Shown: positions 21,968-35,519 of the stretch, piece after piece
Position numbering within the stretch: the first letter of the stretch is position 1
Layout: every line of letters begins with the position of its first letter
Source of the DNA: Hydractinia symbiolongicarpus
Lineage: Eukaryota > Cnidaria > Hydrozoa > Anthoathecata > Hydractiniidae
NCBI RefSeq assembly: GCF_029227915.1
Contig: NC_079879.1
Coordinates: 26,540,501 to 26,604,500, forward strand
DNA: 64,000 nucleotides
Direction: 5' to 3'
Made by a program: the position numbers and the translations under genes
Notes under the pieces: model-generated
Told to the model about the DNA's origin: nothing
Seen by the model: the letters and a program-made list of their open reading frames with translations, nothing else
The model's database searches: none

Positions 21968-24350
21968 TATAGCCGTCTCATGCCTGTCTGTGCAAGAAGG
22001 AAAGTTTGCTACGGAGACGCGATGTAGCAAATGTGACATATGATAAGTATTTTTTTATATTTTCAACTAAAGTAATGAAAGAGCCAACCGTTCGGATGAA
22101 CCTTGCAATACTTCGGTTGTTCAAATTGAATACATCTAAAATACTTTTTTGCTTATTTTATGAAGCCGCATAAATAATGTGATTTCAAACTTTCAAACAT
22201 TTTAGCCAATGAACGGTACGGATTTCTCATATTGAAATTCTCATATCATTTAATAAGTTCTGATATAAACTTTTTTATTAATTTTTTTTACACAACATGC
22301 GTTTAACGCAATCTCTCACCAAAAGAAACAAATTGAAAAGTGTGCAGATGTAGAGTTTTTTGATGACGTTGTATTTGTTTTGTTACTAATATTTCTTATT
22401 CTTCTGGCTTATTATTAGGGCTAAGCTATGCCCTGGAGATTGAAACTCAGTTTTTCGCCAAAAAAGCAACGGAAAGATTAGGAAAAGATTACCTGTAGAT
22501 CGGTGCATAGTTTACACGAATGCGCCTACACCTCATTGGTATCAAAATATCAAAATTCTGCTGCCGTTATTTTTACTTTGAAGAGTTACAGATTATTTTG
22601 TGAATTGCAATATTTTAAAATTTAGATGGGGATCGAAACATCAAATTAAAGTTTATATTTCATCATGTTGCTTATTCTAGAAAACAAAATAGCTTTTAAA
22701 TTTTTAAGCGGCATTTATTTTTTTAATCAGGACAACTTTCAATTTTACAAAACAAACAAAAATTTAATCGACCACCGAAGTAAAATCTTTAATCTCATTA
22801 TAGTAACGAGATTAGTGATTTCTATAAAAGATAAGTTATATAACATTCTTTTTTATTCCTAGCCAGTTTATACGCAATCCAATACAAATGAAATCATTAG
22901 CAACAATTTAGCACTAAACATCTTTAGCATAAGCCATAGCTCAAAAATCGAAATATAAATTAAAAAATGTGTCTCAGCGGCAGCTCAATGTATTTATCGT
23001 AAATATTTAGTACATTATCAATTAACTTATAGCTGTGCAAGTAATATAATTAAGATCATTTTCATTAATTCGTACATGGTCATTAAAAAGATGCTCAGTC
23101 ACCGTACAGATGACCCTACTGTACCGATTTAGATACAAAATGGCAAACGCAGAGTTGTGTAGGAAGTTTTTTCAGACACTCAGGAACAGAATAACTTCTT
23201 GCGGTCGATGCTAAGCTGAAGCAATTAAATGGGACGAAAAGATATTTCCTTTACAAATTACTTTTATGCGATCTTACTTACTCATGCATATAATGACGCT
23301 AGCAAGAATAGCTGAAGTATGTATTTTTCTTACAGAGCGTTTTTACAAAAGACGGCATAGACTAAATATAGGTATGACATAAATTTTCTATTTCATGCGA
23401 AACATAAGGCGCAAAATTTAAAGCACAAAACAAATTCACTATTTGAAAAATTAGAGGTTTTTAGAGGTATTTTACACTTGTTGCCAACATGCTAATAATG
23501 CATGCAAAAGTTGTAGGGGTGGTTGACCAACTAGTTAATCAGTATTCAATGACACAGACTGTTTGTCCCCGCAGGAAATACAAAACCATCAATGTATAGA
23601 CGGCTTCGTCACCTAAGCACTTACCATTAGGAAATAATTAACCATCATTTGCATGAAAACAAACCATCATTTTAGTTGGAGTATTTCGTATTGGGAAACA
23701 ACTTTCCGTTGTTGTGTATTTTTAAGTAGATTGTACTAATGCCCCTCTTGACTAAACTGACGCTTCATTTTTTCTGCGCCTTACTTTTAGCATTGATTTC
23801 ATTACCTCAAGCTTCTAACTATTTACCCGCCAGCTTGTCTGTAATATTATAAAGTTCATGATTTTTTTTTTACTTTCTATGTTTAAACACAGGGTTTCTA
23901 TCTTTGAACAAAAAAGAAAAGAAATAACACACACATGACACTTTCTAAAATCTGATTGGCTGATAAGTTTTGTGATCCTGCCACAGGAAATGTTTTAATG
24001 AACTTTCTAAATAGTATGGTCAATCAACTTTATATGAAGCTTAACAAGTATATACAGCTACGTTATGGCTCGTTTGCTGTCTTATTCTTTTTTATAATAT
24101 TAGTAAAATTTCGTTGCACTTTTCTCAAAAAATTTTCTGCTAATGTTGATGATAATTTGGAAATGCAAAAAATTGTTTCATCGTTTCACGTGCACGAAAA
24201 TCATGTTACGTAGACAACTAGAAATAAATAAAACTGTGATTGTTTGGAACAATAATATTAATGTTAAGTGATTTATATAACTACAAAATTACAAAATAAT
24301 AAACTAAAATTATACAAATTAATAGATTTAAATTATAATAATTATAATAA

Positions 24351-27300
24351 TTAAAAACTCTCTTTTCTGAATATGAATGTGTTGCCTCCTTGGGTAATTT
24401 TAAGAGATGTATCACTCAGCATTTTCCCCAATCCTTTTGCACCACAGTAGAATAATCCAATCTTTTCTCTAAATAAGAAAAAAACAATAAAATAGTTAAT
24501 ATGTTTGCCTTAGAAGTAACAGTAAGTTTCAACTTTTGTTTTTCATCGTTTTTATTTAATAAGAATCATTGCAGCATGCTTACCTTTCGTGTTGCATGGC
24601 TATTTTTGTTAATACTTCTTTCAAATCTGGTCGACCTTGCTTCATATTATCTTTAAACCATTCCTCAGTCACGCAACCTTCACATTGTGGAAAGGCATTC
24701 TATAACGGAATTTACATTTAATAAAAAGTGAAAGCATTCTGCAGTATCTCGTTGCAGTATAATTTGAAAGTCTACATTTGTAGTAAAAGAAATTTGCTAT
24801 TAAAAAGGAATATACCTTTGCCAGTTGTGCTTGTGAGTCAATATTCACTTTGTATTTTTGTGTCACGAATAATTGAACTTTTAGAATGTCTTCACGTTTG
24901 ATTTGAATTAACTATAATAACAAACATATATAAAATTAAACATGATTTAAACGCTAATATCTTTATTGCATTAAGAAGTTTATGGTTTAATTAAGATAAA
25001 AATTGATAGAATGTAACTTACATGCTTTCTCACTTCTTTGATTAAATCAACAACCCAACTAAACTCGTTTACATCTTTACAAACCCAAATCAAATGTAAT
25101 CTTTCAAGTTTGAAATCTTTATGGACTTTGTTAGGATTAAATCGTCTATAGAAAAGGGTAAACAAAATTAATATTGTAAAAGTTGTTTTGAAAGATAAAA
25201 AGAAAGAAAAAAATTGTTTTAGAGATGGCATAAGTATTGTAAATTATTTCATGCATATGTTGATTTCATACAGTACACAAGATACTTACTTAAGAAAATT
25301 AAGAACAGCTGCATATGGTGTGATTCCTATTCCAGCAGCAACACTAACATTGACACGATGATGAAAACCATCCTATTGGACAATAAGATTAAGTACAGAA
25401 GAATCAAAACAATAAGGGGAAAAAAGCAAAACGAGTTATGAGTTTGAGATTGTAAGAAGAGGATATAATATAATACCTGATTAGGACTTCCAAATGGACC
25501 ATCTACTCGGAATGTGGGGATTACTGTTTCATCCAGTGAGACAATACAAGTACTGCCAACTCGTCTCATATCACCTTCATTTGATGAAAGCGATGATATC
25601 AGCTCAAGAAGTTTACCTGCAAAGAAGTTATTGTTTTTTGTTTAAAATTTCTAATTTTCATTGAATTAAAATTTTCTGTTTTAATCTTAGTTGATAGTAC
25701 TTACTAGTCCAGTCGCCTGCAACTTTGATGTGGACAGAAAAGGTCTTATCTTCTTCATGTTTTTCACCAGTAGGACACTAAAATGAAAAATATTATATTA
25801 AAAAATGCGAATGTAATATTTTAAGTAAGATTTTTACCTGAAACCCTTATTAATAATACAGGTTTTTGTTTACATCCTCACCTTTGTAAGAGTAAATGGA
25901 TGCCATTCCCACTCAGCGATTTCTGGACATTGAATTACAACATACTATAAAAAAATAAGGCTTGTTAAATTCTCATATTGGCTGTATATTAGTTGTGATG
26001 TGTAGGCAGTGATCAGAGTTCTATCCTTACCTGTCCTGGTCTTGATTTAAAACCATTTTTATAAAACACCAACTCAATAACATTTCCATTATGAATTTTA
26101 GTCTAAAGTGAAAGATAGAATATCATTGCAAAAAGAACACATAGAGCTTGGACTACTTTTAAGAGTCATGTTACAATATAAGATTTGTCATATAATATGT
26201 TCATACCTCGACTAAAGCACATGTCTTTAATGAGCGGACAAACCGAATAACGCGATCAATTAAATGAAGGATGAGTGGTCCAATTATCCATTTCCAAGAC
26301 TAAAATAATTTAAAATGAAGATATATTTTTTTTTCTAAACCAATTTTTTTCTTAAATATTCACTTTTTTTTGTCTGAGTGCAGATACTTACTGATGGAAC
26401 AACATGTTTAAATTCAGGTCGCGCTTTACATTGTGGCGCATCAACAACGACATCAATATTATGACATGATTCTGGATGATCATCGACGTTGGTTTGAAAT
26501 TTTGTCACATTGCTGAAAAAAAGAGATAGGAATTAATACGTATTTGTATACGATCTGTTAGTAAGAAAATTATTTAATCTACCAAATGGAAGAGCTTACA
26601 TAGTTAAATTAAGCACTTACCCGAATCCATGAAAGGTTCCCAACACAAGAAATAAAAGTGATAGTTGATGAATATATCGAAAGACTTCATTGTGTTTCAT
26701 ACGAATTGCTTTTAAAGATGCCACAACCTATAAATGAAATATTTTCAGTTACTTTTACTGCATTATATCATAGAACGTATTCTTTAAGAGGGGTGGGTAG
26801 TTAAGCACTTACCAATATGCCTAATATAAGAATCATGACAACTCCAGTCCATCCTGGAACTAAAAAAGAAAATAGATGATGTTTCTGATTTGTTTTTGTG
26901 GATGTCACAATGTCAACTAAGTTTGTAAGCAATTAAAAAAATGATTAAACTGTTCCTGATAGACATGACTCATAAAGTTTATTAGCTTGTTTTTATCTCC
27001 TCCCCCTTTTACAACCGATTTATACTCGTTTAGGTTTCCTTTTCCTCAATTATAGAATTTTCGTTGGACACTTACTGGTTAGTAAGAATTTCCATAATGT
27101 CGTGTCTTCCTTTGAATCTGCGATGTTAACATCATTTACAACTTCCGTAAAATTTTGACGAAAGTAGAAGACATTGATCAAATGAAAAACTGTATGCACC
27201 ACTAAAAGTAAATTTAAATTATTATTTTTAAGTTATTTATTGAGTTTCAATATGATTTATATGTGATCGATAAGTTGGAAGATGTTTGCTCTTACCACTA

Positions 27301-28348
27301 GCGATACAGATGCCAAAAGCTGATAGTATGTGAAGGCCTTTCATATGATCAAATACACGTCGTGGTGTAGTGTTGGCATTCTAAAATTAAAAATTTTGTT
27401 TTAGCAACAGAAATATTAAAACAGTATTTTTGTATAAAAAACTTTTAAATTTAATTTCAGGTGATAAAAAAGAAAAAATACCTTAAATATGAAATTATGC
27501 ACCCAAGAATTAAATACACGATTCATTGGTAACAGAACAATCGCGCAGTTGAAGTTAATCACCAAGGCAGATGCACGGGAGATGAAAATATAATCCTAAA
27601 AGACAAAAGACGTATTTTGTTTAAGAATAGGAAAACTACATTACATCGATTTACAAAATATAAATCGCACTGTAAAATGTTTTATTCACTTGAAACCTCA
27701 TTACCGGTAAAAGACATTAAAATCTATCGTTTCGTGTAGTCAGGTTAATTGCTACTTACCCTGCACATGAGAAACATGTAGTTGAATTTCGGATCGTTTT
27801 TGAAGTTGAAGAATGACCAAATAAATAGAAATATGTTTATGGCAAACCAAGTACCCTAAGAATAAAAAATAATCAATAAGTACCATAAAATTATATACAT
27901 TATATATATTGAAACGAACCAAATATTATTATTGTTATTATTATTCCCTTACCATAATTGCAATCTTGATTACAGCGTTTTCAAAAAATATTTTTGTTTT
28001 TGATTGAGCCATTAAGTCTAAACGGAAAAATGTGTACCAATTGTCAGATCTAGAACTTTTTTTCAAATTATAACTATTCTTTATGGATATTAAATCTTAA
28101 AGAAATGTAGCTTTGAATTTACCTCTTTCTTTCTTGTGTTGCCATTCTATTTCAGTAGGGTCTGGTGAAATGTTTATGGCAGGTGGTGGTTGGTCGGAGA
28201 CTGCTTCAATAGGTTCTGGAACATTGCCTTGTTCAGCAGATTGCGTTTGTTCCACCTGCATGTCTGTGTTTTCTTTGTTATTCATCTCTCCTTCAGTCGT
28301 CTGTAGTACGTTACTCATAGAGTTAATACTTTCGTCCGAGTTACTCAT
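24351..28348 (-). CDS. NOX: NADPH oxidase, NOX2-like, 19 exons
   Basis: Membrane flavocytochrome that passes electrons from NADPH through FAD and two hemes to oxygen, making superoxide. Exons (minus): 28,123-28,348; 27,953-28,017; 27,760-27,855; 27,482-27,595; 27,296-27,380; 27,076-27,201; 26,813-26,859; 26,621-26,727; 26,392-26,512; 26,207-26,299; 26,031-26,102; 25,882-25,944; 25,705-25,777; 25,477-25,616; 25,290-25,372; 25,022-25,145; 24,816-24,911; 24,584-24,699; 24,351-24,468. All junctions are GT-AG and phases agree; the sum is 1,965 bp (654 residues). Heme histidines are GLH...VVHT (spacing 14) and YIHQ...FHG (spacing 13). FAD site HPFTL; NADPH sites VDGPFGSP, GIGITPY, WVCKD, FYCGAKGLG; C-terminus ends FRKESF. 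Loop E has two Cys as in NOX2. The first ~75 residues are acidic and Gln/Pro-rich with no EF-hand, excluding NOX5 and DUOX. Start chosen at MSNSDES; an in-frame ATG at 28,393 would add 15 residues. Confidence 0.95.
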
Positions 28349-31300
28349 TATGTAGAATATAAATCCAATGTCATATAGAATCGCTTTTTTCAATAATTAT
28401 AACGCTAACGAAATCTTAATTAAGGCTTCTTGTCTTATTTTTTCACTTTCTTGTTGCTTTAATCGCTCGCAGTGCTGAATGAACGAAAAGTAGCAAGTTG
28501 AGCCTAATTTATACAAATCGCCAGAAAAGGTAATTTCGTTGCAAAAATTAATTACAATGGCAAAACCGGGGGTAATCAATTTAAAATTAATTGCAAATTG
28601 TGGGGACTGACGTCGCTTCGAAGAATCCGGAAAAAAAAGATTGAGTTAACAAAACAGTTGGTTAAGTTGTAGCTAAAATATTACATCAAAAATTTGTAAC
28701 TAGTTTCATACTTTCAATATTTTTTAAAAAAAAAATATAATAAATATAGTACCTGTAATATAAAGTTAGTAGTGCATATTATAAAAAAATAAACAATAAA
28801 AAATGAACAGTTTCAAATTAACTGACGTGTTTCCTCCTTGTTTGAAAACGCTATTACAAGATATGACTTTGCAAAAAAAAACGTCTGTAAAAGGAAAATG
28901 ATTCTTATTTTAAAAAGATGGCTCAGTTAATTGCTTCGAAGTCAGGAAAAACATCTACACACCACACCAAAATGATTATGCACAATTTTAAGGACGCGTG
29001 TCCAACAGAATGTTTCATGATGAACAAAGATTCATGTAGTATGTTCCTGTTTCTAAACTCACATGGCTTTTGGTGTGGCGCGTTTTCTGCTGGCACAAAA
29101 TATGTTTTTTTTATGCTCATTGGTATCGAACTGAGACATTTACTTCTTTGTTCCTTTAAAGTCAAGCTTTAAATACTCTCTTCATTTTAAATGTAAGAGG
29201 CTTCGCATCAAACGCCCAAAGCATTGACTTTAACCCTAGTGTTGTCATACTTTATGTCCTTTAGACGGATTGACTGAAGGCGTTTGAAATATCGTATGAA
29301 TGCAGTAGTATTTTATTAAGAGAAATCTTGATCTTTAACTTAAGGTTTTTTTCCGACTCACAGAAACGTAGGGCAATTTGCATAAATACATGTTAATTTT
29401 ATGAATTCTATTTAAAGATTGATAGAAAATTGCTGAACATTTGATTAACGTTTTAGAAATATTGCATGTGTCAGCTACATGTTGTTGTTGAAATATTTAT
29501 AATCAAAATATGCTGTTGTAAAGGTAAAGTTCAGGGGAGACAAAAAGAATCATTTTCTTATGCTCTTGAAAGGGGGAAACAAGAGTATTACTAAGCAGGG
29601 GTGACCCTTTTTTGGCAGGCTCTTACTGAAGCGTTGGTTAAGGTTGCTTAGACCGCCAAAAAACTTTGTTATAGGAACATATAATGACACAAACTTAGAC
29701 GGTATTGTCTGGTTAATGACTAAGTAATGTTACAAGTGGTGAGGAAGACAAAAAAAGTGTTACGACATATAAATGTAGACTGGGAAAATCTGTATACATA
29801 AGACATCCGAAAACATTTTAAAAGCGGAATTTATTTCATCCTTTTGTTTTTGTTTTAATGAATCTTTATGACTCGTTTATATCTATTATAATTTCATGCA
29901 GATTTGAAAATTTTGGTATGACTGTTCTATAATCCGTGGTCAAACGCTGACAATGAGTCAAAATTTGCAAAGAAAGCATGACATCTTTCTTTGGACGTGT
30001 TTGGAGACATGTGTAAAGAAATTGTTATTACTGGGACAAAAATATTCCGCTAGATATTTCGACATTCCGTTTGGCTTTGTTGCATCTTATTTAACTGAAT
30101 ATGCCAAGCAGTGTATGAATTTCTTTGTTGTATTTCCTCATACATTTCATTTTTCTACTTGACATTTGATCCTTTGCCATCGAGAGCAGACATTTTTTAA
30201 TCGCCAGCTCGTCAGCCAACAGCAACACGTGTGACTTTTATCTGCTTTGCTGCCTTGACAAGATCAGTTTCCTTCCAAAAATTCAGTTTTTTAGAGATTT
30301 TTTACGTACAGGCGGCAAGAAGGAAAAGCAAAATTTTCACTAACAAAAGATAGCGGTTTCTTTATCTTATTTGTATAACCTGACGCGGCACACAAAGTCT
30401 ACGAACATTCTCATCATTTTATTAGCAACAGCTTCACTTCATTGAGCTTTTTGTTACTTGTAACAATATCGGTATTTTTTAATCTTGACGCTAACGAGTA
30501 ATCAAAATTGGTCAATTTAACAATCAGGTTTTATTGAACCATAATGTTTTTTTTAGAAAATTGTTGTTTTTAAAGAAAGAAGTGTCAGCGTACTTTGACA
30601 AGTATTTTATCAAAAAAACAATATATATATTTGCCTTGCTATCTAACGTTTGTCATAATATAAATCAGCTGTAATTAGAAGTAATCAGTTATTCAGCTGA
30701 AAATGACATGCATCGGATACTTTTTTCTAAAAATATACTTTATTTTTGCTGAGGCTGAAAATTCTCGAATCTTCTTTACTTATGTTTTATTTGAGCGACT
30801 CAAAAGAGGGTAAAGAAGTATACCAAATTCTTTTTTGGCCTAAAAGTAAGTTACAGGTAACAGTGGCTACCTGATTACAAAATTCTACACACAAACCCAT
30901 ATAAAAGTGTATATCAGAGTTGTAATACAAACTGTATGTATATAACTAGTATGTAGAAGAAAGTAAAAAGAAGTAAAAACAAAAATAACAAAGAGACAAG
31001 AAGGTCACACAATCTTATTATTTTGCATCTTGTCATTTAACTTATTACTTAGTAGCTGCTTCAAAGTTTGGTTTTGTGTTAAATCTAGCTAAGTATTTCC
31101 AATTAAATGTTAAATATAATTGTAGTCTAAATTACTATTTTCGAAAGACTATATCTCCAAATCTTGAGATTTTGAAAACACTAGATTGTTTTTTTCTGAA
31201 ATCAGTCCGAATTTCATACGAGATCAAGTGATTTCAAGGCACCCTACCCAAATGCGAGCCACACCATGAATTACTTTTTATCGAAAATGCATGACTTTCT

Positions 31301-33994
31301 GGGACGTTTTACTTATATATATTAAGAACAACAATTTGTTTAGCAAAAGCCAAAAGTGAGAATATTTGCTCTGATGTAATGGAATCTTACAGTTATGTTC
31401 TTATTACAACCTAAACTTTTATTAGGTTCTGTCAGATGCTTGATTAAGTAACCAAAAAGATTAACGCAGAAATGTATTTACTACTACATCAAAACAGTAA
31501 ACGTTATTTGAACATTAATTTTTACTTGGTGCTATCTATTTACTCCTGGCAGTTATTCCTTTTCACCATTCGTGCCCTTACTTTATCTTGATGTCGCCCA
31601 TCCCCTATCATGATACAATTACAGTTAAGGACTGGATAATTTTGTTGAACTTTTGTTGGTTAGCTACAAAATTAAAATTAAGTTCTATCATTACGCTAGA
31701 CCACAATGAAAACACTGAATCAAAAGTTGGCAGAGTTCGCTAATAACTTAAATAACCCTAAAGTTTTATATAAACAAAATAAAATAAACAATCAAGTGTT
31801 TTGGTTTTACCTATCAATTTAATTTAAGAATTAGCTCTGATGTAACTAGAATTTAATGAGGACTGTTTTTAGATTCAATATCTGATAAAGTTGTCATAAC
31901 AATATGCTGCTATTTCTATCATTCTTTAGTCCATTTTGTGAATGCAATCAACTTAATTAATTCAAGTAGTTCATGTACCTTCAAGTACCGTCCTTTAATC
32001 TTCACAGTCTTTCTTTTAATTAATAAAAAAATTTTGGTATTTAAAAATTGTTCCTGCTAGACTTGCATTCAATATATTTAATGATGTCATTAAAATTGCG
32101 TTTTCAGTGCGGTCTTAATTATGTCCTAAAATCTTTCTCCTTAATATTGATGATGGTGATGTATTTTAAATGTTTTAAAGTTGTTACAAGGGTAGAAAAA
32201 TATTAAATATGAAGAGTTTTATGTTAATCATTAACGAATAAGATATGATGATCTAAATTCCCTTAACGTGTTGTCCAATTAACATTTTTTCTTTGCAATA
32301 TTTTAATATTTAGCACAAGTGGAAACCGTTTAAAACCTCACCAGTTGAATCATAATTAATATTTGAATGTGTAGGATTTTAGGAAGTACTTAGGACCATT
32401 GTAATTCCATGGACACTCGAGCCAACAACTATTAAAAACCAAAACCTGGTTATCATAAAAGGGACTACAAGAAAGCAAAGAGAAGAAACTTTTTTAACAA
32501 TGTGATTATAATTTATGATATATAAATATATATAATATCGTGTATTATCTGCCAGCAAAACGATCCTTTTGTTATCTCCATTTTAGTTCAATAAAAACAC
32601 GGAATGACTAAAATAAGTAAACAATCAAGAAATTATTATTTTTCTTTGAGTTTCCTGTTGCATGGGGTTTTAGGATAGGAAATAGTTGATAATAAATTTC
32701 TATCACTACCTTATTTTAATTGATCGGTTGATGTATCTAATCCAAATGCAATAAAATTATAGTCAACTTTTCAAATACCTTCCTTCCCTAACGGATGCAG
32801 TACTTTGGCAATACGATGATAATTTATTTGGTGAACAACTTCTTAAAATGTCCGAAAGCGTACGTTTTTGAGTCACCTTGCGCATTTCTTATGAAGAAAC
32901 ACAAAGAATTACTATCCTTGGTCCATTTCATTGAATTTAAACGTTCTTATAACAGTTTTTTGAACGCTATTAAAATATTTTAGACTTGTAGGTTAAAGCT
33001 TCACAATAAAAATGAAATTTAAAAGTTAGTGAATATATAAACGTAACTAGACGTAAACAACAGAATTTAACATTTAATATTATTTCGCACTGGGGATTTA
33101 AAGAATTGGAGAAAAAATTAACCCTAGGGATACACCAAAGCTCAAATACATGTGGGTACAGACATGCTTATCTACTTCTTGGACTATATTTTACAGTAAT
33201 CGATCAGCGAAGTCCCTTATTTCAATATTATAAAAAAGAATAAAATCTGTTTATCGCTTAAGTCCTTTTTTTAAAAAAAAGCCGTTCCGTATAGAATCAA
33301 CAAACTGGAGCTAGTTAACCGTTGAGGTATGAAATAAGACGAAGTTAGCGTGTTGCTACGTTCAAAAACACGTCTGTTCACGTCGAATCCGAAATTGGTA
33401 TTTCTGTTAGATTAAAGTTATCAGAGATAATTGCTTCGTTAATTAAACTTTGTGGTATTAATTTCTTTTTGATTATTCACTTAAATTTTTATCAACCTTC
33501 CTCCGCCAATGTTTTCATTTTGGCCTAGCGTATTGCGGTAGGACGTAGTTTCAATCTTGTAACTAGCCAACAAAAGTTGAATAAAATTATCTAATCTTAA
33601 GCTGTGATTGTATTATGTGGAGCAGACGCTAGAAGGAAAGATTTAAAAATTTATAGGGGTTGGGCAGATAAGAAGATGCAGCTTGTGACCTAAAATAAAA
33701 GCTATATTCATTTCTCTTCAAAATGTCGTACTTCATAGGAAGAACTTGCACGGGGAGAGACTCATGCAAACATTTTGGATGCACTACCGCGAATTACTCA
33801 CTTTGGCTCATTTCACAAAGAATAACAATTTAACCTTAATAATTATTGAAAAAATGACAACCAGACTAAGAAAAAGAATAATGACAAATAAATAGAACAG
33901 AGAATTTCTAAAATTTGAAAGCGAAAGGTAAGCAGCTTTCATATTTAATAGTTTCATATTTACGAAACATGCATTTTAGATGTTGCTTAAGGTT
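28349..33994. other. Intergenic upstream of NOX, no gene supported
   Basis: AT-rich. Two antiparallel frames at 28,918-29,172 and one at 29,953-30,162 are short and show no family motif or splice context. The NOX promoter and 5' leader should lie just above 28,348, but I see no clear TATA or initiator. Confidence 0.5.
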
Positions 33995-34099
33995 TTAAGT
34001 TTTTGACTCCTTCTTTCTGATTTCTTTCAACAAGTTGATGATGTTCTTATAGACTGAAATACATATCAGAGAAACGTCTCCATGATCTGTCTTTTCACT
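33995..34099 (-). CDS. Possible terminal coding exon, unknown protein
   Basis: On the minus strand a good acceptor (TTTTTGCGTTTCAG) opens a 34-codon frame, SEKTDHGDVSLICIS-VYKN..., ending KKESKT and TAA. The composition, an amphipathic stretch then a basic tail, looks like a protein C-terminus. I found no convincing upstream exon in the next 7 kb, so this may be the last exon of a gene with long introns, an isolated relic, or chance. I do not recognise the family. Confidence 0.3.
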   Translation of the reverse strand, partial: SEKTDHGDVSLICISVYKNIINLLKEIRKKESKT

Positions 34100-35375
34100 C
34101 TGAAACGCAAAAAGTGGCAAAATTTTAAAAATTCAATGACAATTTACTATTTTTTAGATAAACTTTTGGGAGAAGCTTGTTAATCTGTGTTGTACAGGAT
34201 AAACTTTCGCGAAATAGCTGGGATTTATTCAATAGTTAAATTTGTAGAAAATCGAAAAAGAACGTTTTGCGAAGAACATTTGGATTGTATCAATTGTTTT
34301 AAAGGTGGACTGTAAAAGGTTTTACGTGGGCAGTAGAAAGTCATTAGTAATTACAACCCGGGATAAAGATGTTCCAATGTTTATCACAAATCAGCTCGTT
34401 TAAACAAGTTTTAGATAATATTTTTTCCGAAATATTTCGAGGTTATTTCGGAATTCCTTGCTACGACAAAAAACAATAATGATCTTCATCAGCGTCAATT
34501 AGGAAGTGCGTCCCAAAATATTTTTTCGTGTTATCAATAGTTTTTAATTAAATTAGGTAGTTTATAGCCTTACCTTTTCAAATCTTCAGGCTAAAATTAC
34601 GTAAGAAAGCTTTCCCTCTTGTCATTTGTTTATTAATGGAAACTGTAAAAAATGTGAGGCAAACCCTATCAAACAATGTTAGATTTATATATTATAAAGC
34701 AACCAGACAAGAAAAATTTCATTAGTTATTTATTCAATATACCAATATTTTGTTTCGTTTTCAGTGTTCAAAAATCATTTTTTCTTTTATGACAGAACGA
34801 TCAAGGTACTATTGCCCTAAGAACAATACTAAAGCATAAATTGTTAGGCGCGAAGCGCCATTACATATTCTTGACTGATGGGATTAAAGGACGGTTTGTT
34901 TTACTCATATTGATAAAATTTTTAAGTGATGACTCAGTGATTATTAATTATTTTTGTACTGTTGTCAATCAGAGTTTTGCAAAGAATGTCAGCGCTGGAT
35001 GCTAATATAATGTACACAGTCTGTCAAGTAGTAATCTAAAAACTAGGCAAAAACACCTATACTTTTTTCGGAAAAATACTTTCTAGACATTCAAAGTTTT
35101 GTTTTGTTTTGTCATTTCACCTATCTCACTGTTTTTGATGTGGCTACAGGAGGAAGCTTCAAATCATCAGTTAAATAAAACTTTTATCAGTGGGATCAGT
35201 GGAATTACTCATCAACTTTTCTGGTAGTTACCACTCCGGATAAAGATAATACTGCGTGAATTAGGGTAAACCAAAATGATGTGAAGTTGCTTTGTGTTAT
35301 TAAGTGTTGCTGTGAAGAAGCACGTTGCATATGCTTTTCCATCCATGTTTTTGTTATGTTGATTACTTCATATGT

Positions 35376-35519
35376 AACCTTATTTTGAAAGATAGGGATT
35401 GTAATTTTACCAACCTTATTTTGAAAGATAGGGATTGTAATTTTACCAACCTTATTATTGTATAAAAGGGTTGTAATTTTACTACCCTAATTTTGAAGGA
35501 AAGGGGTTGTAATTTTACT
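35376..35519. repeat. 36-bp minisatellite, four units
   Basis: Units at 35,376-35,411 and 35,412-35,447 are identical; 35,448-35,483 and 35,484-35,519 are degenerate copies. Each carries GGGATTGTAATTTTAC or a close variant. The identical first pair suggests a recent duplication of one unit. Confidence 0.9.

Larger units (their letters stand above)
20721..24350. other. Intergenic, repeat fragments
   Basis: No gene seen. Holds a (TTTG)n tract, a Helitron-like 3' end and a Tigger-like element (listed separately). The rest, including 22,000-24,350 downstream of the NOX stop, shows only short frames. Confidence 0.6.

Noticed and set aside
28349-28393. Upstream in-frame ATG of NOX adding 15 hydrophobic residues
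   Set aside because: Possible, but MSNSDES gives a typical cytosolic N-terminus; the extension would put an odd hydrophobic stretch before it.
28918-29172. Antiparallel frames of about 80 residues
   Set aside because: No family motif, no splice support, and overlap on both strands is expected by chance in a stop-poor patch.
35376-35519. CRISPR array
   Set aside because: Units are directly adjacent without spacers and the context is eukaryotic.
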